A stretch of DNA of 64,000 nucleotides, taken from Onchidella celtica. Its lineage: Eukaryota > Mollusca > Gastropoda > Systellommatophora > Onchidiidae. The position numbers and the translations under genes are program-made. This document shows, in pieces, positions 33,501-45,500 of this stretch (its first letter is position 1; every line of letters starts with the position of its first letter). A model generated the notes under the pieces. It searched no databases, was not told the origin of the DNA, and saw only the letters and a program-made list of their open reading frames with translations. Location of the stretch: assembly GCA_963931925.1 (NCBI GenBank), contig OZ007570.1, positions 64,039,370-64,103,369 on the forward strand, read 5' to 3'.

Positions 33501-36500
33501 GCCCTTTAAATAAAACATATAAATGATTTTACCAAATCAGTACCGTATCTGATTGCACAATGTAGTTGAACTACAAGTAAATTTAAATACATTTTTAATA
33601 AATCATCTTCTTCCTGCTCAGCTGCGGACATGAAGTCTTTACTGGCTTCACCAGAGAGAAGAATATGAAAATAAAGCTGGAGAAAAATTGCTGACAGACA
33701 TTTTTTCAACACTTTAAAATTCCAATACTGGTATGTTGAGAGGAATCCTAGCAGCATTCAAAAGGGTACTGACAAACAGCTGGCAAAAAGATTCATTCTT
33801 TACATCCCATTTCCTTTACCCATATTGGTGATAAAGTGAGGAGGAACTTTCAATGTTTTAGGCAAGACAAGTTTAAGTTTGAGTCTGGGTTTAATGGCGC
33901 ATCGGCACGATAACACAGCCACTTTGCGCCTCTCGTGGTTTTTTTCATTATCTCATTTTGGACTAACCTTCAGCCCTCAGATGCCTAAAGGTAAGATCAA
34001 ATAAAAGTGAACAGGAAAGACATGCAGCCCTGCCTACAACATACTTTCTTCAGTATTACTCCTGTTGTTTTATACAATGTGACAGTTTAATGCTGCAGCA
34101 GAAAGTACCACTAAACTACCAAGAGATTACATTGGAAAAAGAAACTTCACAGAACTGGACAGGAAAAGCTAGGAACGACAGACGATACAATACGGTGTGG
34201 AAAAGGTAAGGCTGAACTTTGAAATTTGTCCTCATTAAGCACAGCACAATATGTTCACACAATTTCATGCCCCTATCACAAACTACATTTTTAACCCTCG
34301 TCCTGCGTTGAGTGAACTCGTCCACGTAACGCCCCGTGCGGGGATAGCCAGCGGCCAGTCAGCCGATCGTTCGAGTGTTGCCGATAACCTCGGCGGTCGG
34401 GTCAATCGGGTCCGTGTGAACACCTGTATCGCGTATACTCCAGGACACAATAACAACAATTATAGTGGTGGATAAATCGTAAGGGATCCCTATGATATTT
34501 GGATAAAGTACTTGTGATGATATGCAGTAGGTTTTATTGTGAAATGGAAGGCCCCAAATCAAGAATTTTCTGCATTTACATGCCGTTTAGCACATGTTTT
34601 ATCATGTTCCCAAGACCTCTGCGCTTTTTCTGTCCCTATGTCAGGCCATTCAGGTGAACAAATTATTTTTTAAGCCATTCGCTTAATTTACTAACCACAT
34701 GTATCGTGACATTGCCTTCTCCCTCCTCTACTATGTAAAGCGTTCACTTACTATAATGTTAGTTTTAGCGAGAGATTTGATTTCCAGTTCCAGGTCGTAG
34801 AGCACATACATGTACTGAAAAGCGGTTTAATCAAAGGAACACAGTATCTCTCTAATTACCACATCAAATAAAGACAACGACCAACAACAAAGTCGGTCAT
34901 TTTCTCCTAGTTTTCCCTGATGAAAAACCTACTGATAGACGCCTTTATGCAGCATGCCCTAACATTACATCGGAATTCATAGTTACAGACGTAGAACGGC
35001 GTCTCAAATATGCACATGGCCCCTTTCTTCTCATTTCACATGTAGACGACAACCAGCATCAAAGTAAAAGTTTCCCCAAGACTTTCCCCAGTTCAAACTT
35101 CAGACCGTCAGTACTATTACACGAGTATGACGAATAGTTGCATTGTAATAAACGTAATCAGACGATACCATTTTGTTAGATATAGTAGGGGTGACAGGAT
35201 AGATAAACACGCGAAAATAGTGTGGAAAAAAAACGTGAAAAAACAACAGCAACGACAGCCTTGGCAACCGAATAACCAAAGCGCGAGGCGCACCGTTGCT
35301 ATACAAAAATGTGGCCTCCCGCAGGACCCGCGGTTAAGCGTGTCGGACAAAATAACGGCCTCCCGTGTCTCGCGTGTTGCCTCCCGCAGGACTAGGGTTA
35401 AGAAAGAATTTTACATGAAAACTGCATGTTGGTTGTCTCGGAATTCTTGGTGTAAGATTAGCAACTCACTCTCATTTCTATAGATGATAATTGACTGGTT
35501 GGACTAAAACTTGCCAACCTAGAAAACCACTGAGATACTACAGTAATAGGAGAAAACTCTGTACACAACTCATGGCATACAAAAACAGGACGGCCCACGA
35601 TGGAGACCAGGGCCAATCACAAGCTGCTAATCAGCCTGCGGGCGCCATAATTAGATAAAGAAAAAATGCATTTCTTCTGTTTTAATGAAGTTGTTACCCC
35701 TAACAAAATTTGATTCAACATGAAGTAGGCAGAGGCTGTTAGTAGGTATTGCAAAGTGAATTTTTTGTTTTATCTTTCAAAGAAAGTAGTAGGTTATTTG
35801 GATAGAACTTAAAAAAACAAACACAATGCAAAAAAAATTATCAAAATCGGTCCATAAATAAAAAAGTTATGTATTTTACAAATACATTTGGACTTAGAAT
35901 TATTCATCTCTTTTTTGTCGAGTGACAAATACCCGACTTCGTGACCACGTACTGTAAAAAATTATGAAGATATAATGAACATGAGTCAATGTTTTATCAT
36001 ACTGAGCCATCCTGCTTAGAAATCTAGCTTGAAAACCTACTTGCCAAAAAAACGGCCACGGCACCATTTTCACAAAGACATATTTCTAAACCCAAACTTT
36101 GTACAGTGCTGTAACTCCCAAGTTGCATAGTTACATATATGCAGATGACACTCAATTTTTTTCATAGCTTGCACAGTTCAAATAATGGAGTAATAACATT
36201 CTAAACCTTGCAGCGGAGCCCAAAATGCACTTTTAGAAAAAAGGGTGATTTTTTTGCATTTTTCATGATTTTTACTGCTTCATAAAATATTAACCAGAAT
36301 GCTAAATGGATGAAACATACATCAAATTAAAGGTAATTTAAAGCTCTATGCAATGAAGAGGGACACAACAAGCAGTTTGCCACAGAGAGTGACATAAATA
36401 ACTACCAGTGACATGATATAAGAACATACTAGTTGTCAAGCAAAAACAATTTTCCACAATTTCCGAAAAGTTTTTTGAACCAAATAATGTCCCCAATTGA

Positions 36501-39500
36501 GATGAGACTTGTGCCTAACTAAAAGACTCCTACAAGGTGAATATATCTCAAACTGGATTACCTTTAGGCCTTGGCTATTCTTTGGTAAGCTTTGCTGATA
36601 TCCCTCACACTGGGAACACACAAGGTCCTTCCATATTTTGAGACGAGAGTCACCTCAAAGTCCCATTAAAAAATATAGTGGGCATCAACTGAAGCAATGT
36701 CTTCTGACACAGGCCACACAAAACATTCCTTTCTGCTAGAGCTTGGTTTCAGGAACTTAATATATGCCATCTGAGTGTCCACAATGTCAATCACTTGGCC
36801 AATGCAAAAGTCTTGGTCATAAAATACGGCCACCCACATGCCTTGCTGTTCAAATAAAAACTCGGAAACCTCTTCAGCTTCCTGTGACTGCAAGTCCTCC
36901 GCATCATCTAATTCACTGACATCATCCGATTCAGCTGTGCTGTCCTCTTCATCAGTTGTTTCAATCCGCCTCCTTTTTGCTTGTGGTGCATCTTTAATGA
37001 ATCTTCCTTCATCCAGAAATATTGAAAGCCTTTCCGTTAATGTGGCCTTGTCCCCCTTCCAAGCGTAAAAGGTGCAACTGATAGAAGACTCTGTTGTTCA
37101 TCTCGATCTGTCGAATAGCAGGTCTTCGTCCTTTTCCTTGGGCCAAAAGCGATGCCCTGAGGCAAGCCATTTGTTCATCGTCTATGAGAGTGAGGAAATA
37201 TTAAAACGATTAGTTCTACATTGAATACACAAAACAGAAGCCATATTACAACAAGTGAGTTTAGCATCTGAAATTAATGCAGCTATGGTAATACCACTTA
37301 TATAATATTTGAATTTAAGCAATATAATTTCTAAATCCATAGTCTACAAAATCTTACCCAGGCTGGAAGCCCTACCAACCCAACTCCTTCCCTCAAACTC
37401 TTAACTTGGCCTAAACTCAAACCCACGTTTTCTGGCAAAATTATTTTCTTAAGTAGCCTATGCTTCCCAAGTCCATATGTCCCTCTACGTAAATATAACC
37501 ATTGAGGCTAACAAAAAATCATATAAATTCTTGCAAAAAAACCCACAACATTTTCTAGAAAATCCATTCATAATTCATCACAAGCTCCATTCCTCTTGTC
37601 AAACCATTATGATTGGGCGAGTCCATGTGAAGAGTAATCAACGTGAAGGGGAGAGGGGAATATGCTATTTCATAAACAATTTTCATTGTCCCATACTGGT
37701 ATTCATTATGTTGATATTTACAAACAAAACAGACAGCCTTTAAGCATAATATTTCATAAAAATTTCACAAAAGCACGGCCCGGGGCATGCTACCATCCCT
37801 CTCGCAAAAGTAGACCTATAGGCCCCAATCCATTTTGTTTCAAAGCCGCCATTTTGGATCGCTCGATTGAAAATTTAGGTCACGTGGCCCATTTTAAACA
37901 CGAAATATCTCATCATAATGGCCAAAATGAAGAAAAATACACAATTCAGTCTGATATTTCACAAGTTAACGTTTATCTTTTATCATTTAATAACCAGTAG
38001 ATGCCGTGAGATTAAATAACTGAGCCTTGAAAAAAACCCATATAATGCCCGGTGTCAACACAGGTCGAGCTCTATGTAATAGCCTAGTTGAGATGCCACT
38101 CGAACATTTTCATCTTAAAAAAAAAAAAGCAAAAGTTCCTGACAATAAAATATACAATAAAATAATGCAAGTAACTTCACTACGTACCAAAATCATCCAT
38201 TTCCTCTTAGAAATCATCAAAGGCACCAAAAAGCAAAGGGCAAGTTTCACTTGGAACCACAGTGTTCAGAGCAGCCGACTTGAACGCCTCGCGCTGTAAA
38301 CAGTGTTTAGACTCCGCGCGCTTAGTCAAAATGGGTCACTCATTTGCATAGAGTGACGCTCGTCGGCCCATCAACCAATCAAAATGCTTTTTACATATAA
38401 TAAAGGTCAGATGACGTAGTTTAGTATGATACCAAGCTGAGTGTGGCCAATTGGATATTTCCTCTTAAAATTCACGTCTAAAAATCGTCAATTTTCAGAT
38501 GGCTTTTCTCACATTCTCTCCCAGCGAACGAAGTAGAGCTTGGTATCATTGGAAAGCGTGTCCAAAGTATTTTCCAACACACTTGGTTTCACACACGTTG
38601 GTACAGTGGGCTCCGCGCGAGCGCGATCGGCGTGAGACATAGTAAAACGGGTCGCCTGACGGCCGATAAAAAGACCAGTTTCAGGCGTTTCAGTGACCTT
38701 TTAAAAAACACCAATATAAATATACCGTAACTCCTATATTCATTTTAACTGCATGTTTGGACAGATAAAAGGCTTAAATAAACCTTGAATGAAATTTTAG
38801 GCACATTCTGAGCCGATAGAGTGATTTTTCAGTCAAGTGAAAATGCCTAATTTTCAGGTTTACGGCAGACATTCGCCTGCCTCACAGCGGGACTTTGCAA
38901 TACCTACTGTTAGTGTAAGATATCGAAAGAAAAAGAAGTACTAGAATATTACATGCGGTTGGTTTTGTTGTCTTATGCAGTTAGAGTAGGCCATATTTTA
39001 ATGCTGCCACTGCAGTTAGAAATGATATAATGAAGAGCCATAAATTCACAATGGCCGATGGGTTCCTGTTCAAATTGACGGGATATAAAAAATAGACGCA
39101 TGCTCTTACTCATGAAGTGGTATTATTTACACAGCTTTTATAATCTGTATGCATGTGTTCATTCAGGTAGTTAAGTGTTGTCACTTAACATAATATGCCA
39201 CCCTTAACTTGCACTTGCTGTCTCCTTTCACTGGATAGGTCTACAGTTTGTAGTGCTGAGGAAACCAGTGTAGACTCCTTAGGTACTGACCTTTGCCTTG
39301 AGACTCCGACACCAGAATATGGTATTGGTATCAGTACAATTGCCAACACCACAGTGGCTCTCTCGCTTTCCTTCTCATTACCATTGCCTAGTTTATATTT
39401 AATATGTATAAATATGACATTAAAAAGATTTTTAAAATTTAAAGAATTATTTCTGTGTCCTCCCAACACTGGACTGCTGTACCAGAGCTCTGCACTAGAC

Positions 39501-42500
39501 AGGAAACGGCCAACTTAAGTTTGACTGTTCAGTTCACCTTTGCATCATACAAATTCTCAGGGTCAGTGCCACTGGTTTTGGAGTCAAGACGTAAAACCTC
39601 AGGCCAGTGTCGACACCAGTTTTGGTACCTTTCAGAAAGGAACCGTGATGTAATTGGAGTCGGTGTTGAGTCCACCGAGAAATTATGGTGTTGGAGCCTG
39701 CAGTTGCAACTCTATGAAAAATGCTGGTGCTGCTCAGACCTTGCAGTTTGTTTTTTTTTTCTTTTTTTTTTCAGCTGCTGGAATGAGACTGGGAGGCAAA
39801 CTGCTTTAATCTGTCACAGCCATGAGCAATCTGCTGCCTGTGTGAACAGATGGTACATGCAATTTCATCACAGTTAGATCCCATTTGTGGCAAATGTGAT
39901 TACTGTTTTCAAAAGCATCGTGGATAGTATGAAGTGATGTGATACTGACCTGTGCCGATGCTTAGTGACGTGATGTCTCATAATATTTTGAACAGATGTA
40001 TTTCGAATGATTGTCAACCCACCTTGGATTTTACAAGGCTGTTACTAAAATGATGCTTATCTCCCTTGTTTGTCTACATCATGGGGCACAACCAAGGAAA
40101 ATGCAACACTATTTCAAAAACGACATCATTTATGTCCCATTTTTGTCTAAATCATGGGACACAACCAAGAAAAAAACAAACACTATTTAAGACGACATTT
40201 ATCTCCCACTTTGTTCATAATCATGGGACATTATCAAGAAAATAGAAGATTGTTACTGTGACAGCAAGATTTATTTCCCACTTTCTTTAACATCATAGAC
40301 AGCCAAGAAATATGATGCTATTTCTAGAGAGCACCCTGGCCAAAGAAGCATTAAAGCCTCTGCCAGAACCTCTGAAAGTACCACATACCCACTTTAAACC
40401 TACTATTGACAATTTCATTTAACTGAGATGGCAGGAAAGATGGGATGAACAAACAACAAATAAACTACATTTTGTCCAAGATCACCTTGGACAGTGGGCT
40501 CATACCTCTAAACAAAATAGAGAAATGAAAATGTCCTCAGCAGTTATAGACTGTTCACATAGAACTATTTAATTATATTTGTGATCTTTACATTGATGAA
40601 CCTCTGAATACCAAACATAAATGAAGTTCCCAAATAGACTGTGAAAGGTGCAAAGTGGCCGTTATTGTGTCCCTGCCATATAAGACCCAAACTCAACTCA
40701 AAACTCAGACTGGACAGTATATGTTGTGTGTGTGTGTGTGTGTAAGAATTACATAATTTTAAAAAAAAGTCATCTCAGATACTATTCTCACGTGCATCTA
40801 TCACCAGTGACATTTCCGGTTTGCGTAAAAGACATCAAAGATGACTCTGGGTTGACAAACTTTCGAAATACATCTGTCTCAAATGTTCTAAGAGACATCA
40901 TGTCACTAAACATTGACACAGGTCAGTATCACATCACTTCATGCTATTCAGGATGCTTTTGAAAACAGGAGACAAAGTTGCCACAACTGCAATCTAACTG
41001 CGATGAAATACCATGTACCATCTGTTCACAAAGGCAGCGGATTGCTCATGACTGTGTCAGGTTAAAGCAGTTTGTCTTCCGGTCTCATCCCAACAGCTGA
41101 AACAAAATAAACAAAGAAACTGCAGACATATCCAGTAAAGGGAGACAGCAAGTGCAGGTTGAGGGTCACACATGTTGAGCGACAGCACATAACTAGTTAA
41201 ATGAATATGTACAGATTAGAACAGCTGTGTAAATTGCGCCACTTCTTTGTGCCCTGTAAATCTGAACAGGAACCCACTGGCCATTATGGATTTATGAGTC
41301 TATTACACAATTTCTAACAGCACTGTCAGCATAAAAATATGGCTGACTTTAAGTGCAAAACCAACTAACATTAGAATAACAGCATATGTGAAATTGTCTA
41401 GCTCATCCCCACTAACAATTATTGAATCAAATGTTGCTGGTATGACAATATTGCAATCAGGAATAATCAGGAATAATATCTAATATGTCTGTGCTAATTT
41501 CATTAACATGGCAGCTGTAGTTGGAACACTATATCAATTTATTTGTGATGCGCTCACCTATTGTTATGTTGGTAGACTTACTGAACTTATAGCGATATTA
41601 AAAAGTGCATGGGAATATCCGTCATCCGCATAATAAGCGTATTTCCCCCTGCTGAAATTCATGCAAATAAATTTGGCTTTAAACCTTATATCCAATTCCC
41701 AACCTGCACTTCATTATCTTCTCTGATTTACTGTCTTGTCTTCAGGCTTTGAAAAATCTAATTAAGAGCCCATGAAAGCTGTACGAATTTCAACATCAAA
41801 TGCATCTCCTGTAACTGCTACCAGTACCAGCCAAGCGGATCTGATCACACTGATTATTATTATTATTATTATTATTATTTTATATAGCGAGGTACCAGTC
41901 CAGTGCGAGCAATAAATGCTCATAAGGCCAGTAATAACAAAATTGGGGTTTTGCCCATTTCTGTATGCCATGTACTGTGTATAATGTCTGGAATCTCGCA
42001 CAATACACACGGCTGTTTAAATCGCTTGGAAAGCAGTATTCTAGTTGCCGACCGAAATCCCCCGCCGACCTCCCGCGATGCGGTCATAAATCACCTGTCA
42101 GCCGTGTGCACATCCGTGACGGCATGCCATCCCTGGTCAAGCCTGCGTAATACGATTCCACCAATTTTCGCATACTTTTGCAGCGCGATATCTTCCGATC
42201 TAATAATGCTACGGCACCATGCGAGATCTCATTTTAAACGTCAGGATTGTACCGACAGGACGATATAACTTTTGTTGCTTACTTTTCAAGATTGTTGATT
42301 TTATCGGCTGATATTTCCAATGTGTGTTATTTAGAGTTTGGAATTTGATTTTCAACATTAGTTCTCTTTGATCTTCAATATTTTGCGCGGGCCGCCTCTG
42401 ATTTCAATATAAAATCAATATTTCGAAAGTGTAAAGGCTAACCTCTAACCTATGCAAGTTTGGTGTATGTATAGATTCTGTGTGATTTGTTAACGATTTT

Positions 42501-45500
42501 TGAAAACGTGCGACTCAATCGAGGCGCTTCTGTGCCAGTTTTTGTTTGTTTGCCGCCTGTTACTAGCAGTTTGTGTGAAAAATATTGCAAAATAGAGCAC
42601 CATGAAGGACATATCCACGTTGAGCGCCTCCACAAACTGGGTCGGACATGTGGTGGGGGGACACTTAGCAAACAGCAAAAACGGCAAAAGCGGAAACCAA
42701 AGAAGTGCAAGGACTTTGAGAATGACATTTTGCTTGCTTTCGGTGTATCCATCACCCGCGACTTGAATCATATTCATTCCTCAACTATTTGTTACTCGTG
42801 TTTGGCCATGATAGGAAACATCAAACGCCATGCCTTCAAAGGTAGTATTGTTAACGCAAGGAAGTTGGCCCAAGGAAGTTAACATTTATGAACTGAATTT
42901 CAGCCTCACACGAATGCCGCAGATTGTGTATTACGTCCACAGTATTTAAAGACTAGTTTGAGGAGTAGACATGTTTCAAATGACTCCACACCACATCAAG
43001 ACAGAGACCGTACAATAATTTCCACAGCAGCATGTTCAACCACGACATTACAGGACATAATCCGATGACACAAAAATCAACATGTGAGGACACAGCACCA
43101 ACACAAACGATGGCATGTACAATACAAGACGCAATCCATCATGACATAACGGAAGCCACATCAGCTACATTACATGACACATCCAGCCTATCAGTGATCT
43201 GTAGTACAACTTGCGAGGACACAACGCTAACAGAAAACACACCGTCATTTAGCAGTGGCCTTAATGAGGCAGAGTTGAGCGGTTCCCATATTGCTACATC
43301 AACGCCACACAAACCTATAAAGGTTATGATAGACAGCAACACCTCACCGGCATTTAAACTCGACAGGTTATTTTCCCAGTCATTCGAACTGTCCCCAACA
43401 CGGCCACTTAGACATATTTTGAGCCCTGAGCCCTAGGTCAGGGCCCATCTGCTCACAACTAGACAGCATCGACTGGTTAAGTGCAGGCGTGACATGACAC
43501 TGACAGTTAGGCGAACGGAAAATGATCGTCGAACTCAAATAACTCGAGACTGGATATCTATACATGAATGCAGTCATGTGAGTTTTGAAATTTAACCTAT
43601 CTCTCATGTTGTGTGATGATTTCACCTCATTCGATGGGAGCAATCATATCTAATTTCATATCTGAAATTATGAACAATGTACTAATTTGAGGAAATATTG
43701 TATAACTTTGTGCCTCTATATCTCTATTACGGTGGTGAATACATTTCTATGGTTCACTGTATACACTTACAATATATCGCAAAATTATTATATGTTTACA
43801 AAAATATGACCAATGGGCTGATATGGGACTGAGACTGCTTTGATTACCGATAAAAACAGCGAGTCAGAAGCGCTACACGGGCTCCGGGAAACCCCCCCTC
43901 GAATCGAGGTCGCTGACCCAGTTAACGAGGTCGCAACGGGGTCAGGTCACCGGTAGCGGGGAGCCCGCTCGACTGGGCTCGGCAACTAGAATACCGCCTC
44001 TTAACAGCCGTGTACAAGACTGTAATATAGCTAAAATCTCCTTTTTCCCTTTGTGCAAAAAAGGTCACCTACCAAATTCATTGATAATATGATTAATAGC
44101 CCGAGCCACAGCAGCTCTGGACCAGCCATCTTCTAATGCAGCCAAGGCCATTTCGGAATTCATCTCTGGCAGCTCTTCATTACCTGTACATTTGTGAAGA
44201 AAGAAACAAATCAGTTCAGTTTTTAAGTCATTTTCCGTGGGCCAATATCTGCTTATAGACAACACTGCAACAGAAACAATGGATTTGAATCCAACAGTTA
44301 AGAGCCTAAAGAGGATTTTCTGTTTTCCACATGATGATGCATAAGATGTGATACAATATTTGAAAACTGTCAAGAATTTTCTACAATTCACAAAGCAGTT
44401 TCAAAGACAGTGGTCAAATCTCTTCAGAATGATTATTTCTATTCTAATTCACAATTCAATAATACAATAATGCCAATCAGAAACTGTAAAAATGTCTTTC
44501 CAACAACAAAAACTATGTGCCTACTGATACTGTAACAGGATAACCTAATGTAAAATTAATACATGTATACAGTAGAAAGATGCTGGAAAACTAACATTGA
44601 AAAGAAACATTTTCTTGCCTTCACAATGAGGCAGGCTTTTAGTTTTACTGACATTTGAACTGATCACAGTAATAACAGGCTTTAATACTGATCATCAAAT
44701 AATCACCACAGTCTTCTTTGATGAATTTCAAGTTAGCATTTATAAGCTAATGGACAGAACAAGCAAATGTCTCCATCTTGTTGTTAGGAATGAGATTTGT
44801 TCTGTTTCTGCATGTTTTGTAAAGCGCATAGAGCATCTCTGGATATGCGCTATATAAATGAACTTTATTATTATTATTATTATTATTATCTTTATGCAAC
44901 TAAGTCACAAAACTTCGCCCAATCAAATCCCAACTATCATCATGCTCATTTTCACATTTGTCCATATCATTTTTTATGTTTTGGGGAAATTGGCCACAAA
45001 AAATAACAATGCATCTTCTGGAGTTTACTGTTACATTTTATGGAGGAGGGGGAATAATTATTGGCAACTTTAAGTATATTACAGTGAACCTGTCCTTTCT
45101 TTGGTAATCACAGAGACAAAGCATGAGTTCCTTTCAACCCACCCCCACGATTTCTGCAAAATTTCACCATGGATTTCATTGCTGTCTCTCATTGTCTCAA
45201 TGGGTGACATTTACTTTCGATCCTAAAATTTCTCGGAATTACTCAACACCTGTTCACATTTCAACATGGTATTGAACACCATGTACCAACTTCATACTGT
45301 CATGATTAAAGAGAGATAATCAGTGAAACTGATTTCATTCCGAGTAACTAACCAGGTAGTGCATCGCCAGCTTCTGCAATATCACCAGCTGGGGCAGCTG
45401 CAGCAGGTAGTGCGGGCTCCACTTGCTGCGCTATATTCCCTGCATTCTGAAGATTGGTGGGAAAATGAAAACAAACATAAACATTTGGTTCTTCTTCAGC

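Larger units (their letters stand above)
38990..41350. repeat. Long imperfect inverted repeat of about 2.4 kb
   Basis: The left arm (about 38,990-40,021, excluding a 500-bp insert) and right arm (about 40,846-41,350) are inverted copies. Matches include aatggcc-gtgggttcctgttca, acttgcacttgctgtctcc, caaactgctttaa, cagatggtacatg and gatgtatttcgaa, each found as its reverse complement on the other side. Identity is perhaps 80% by eye. The spacer holds a tandem repeat. It lies in IAP intron 4. No protein is encoded that I can support. Confidence 0.8.
42008..44012 (+). mobile_element. N-RAG-TP-like DNA transposon with RSS-like ends
   Basis: A 2,005-bp element is flanked by the 4-bp direct repeat taca (42,004-42,007 and 44,013-44,016). 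Each end reads inward as heptamer CACGGCT, a spacer, then the identical 16-bp block GTATTCTAGTTGCCGA. The spacer is 21 bp at the left end and 11 bp at the right. It encodes a RAG1-N-terminus-like protein. Aplysia N-RAG-TP is defined by this combination (a RAG1 N-terminal-like protein and RSS-like terminal repeats), and related Chapaev elements use CAC-initiated ends and 4-bp duplications. No RAG1 catalytic core (DDE transposase) was found, so mobility would need another source. It lies in IAP intron 4, opposite to the gene. Confidence 0.75.

Noticed and set aside
39195-39877. Overlapping frames of 107 and 140 codons
   Set aside because: They fall across the inserted segment and the left arm of the inverted repeat, and are not preserved in the right arm.
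42450-42777. Minus-strand frames of about 100 codons opposite the RAG1-like frame
   Set aside because: They are antisense shadows with no conserved motif; the plus frame carries the zinc-cluster pattern.
43850-43990. GC-rich patch that could be a CpG-island promoter
   Set aside because: It lies inside the right end of the N-RAG-TP-like element and is explained by its subterminal sequence.
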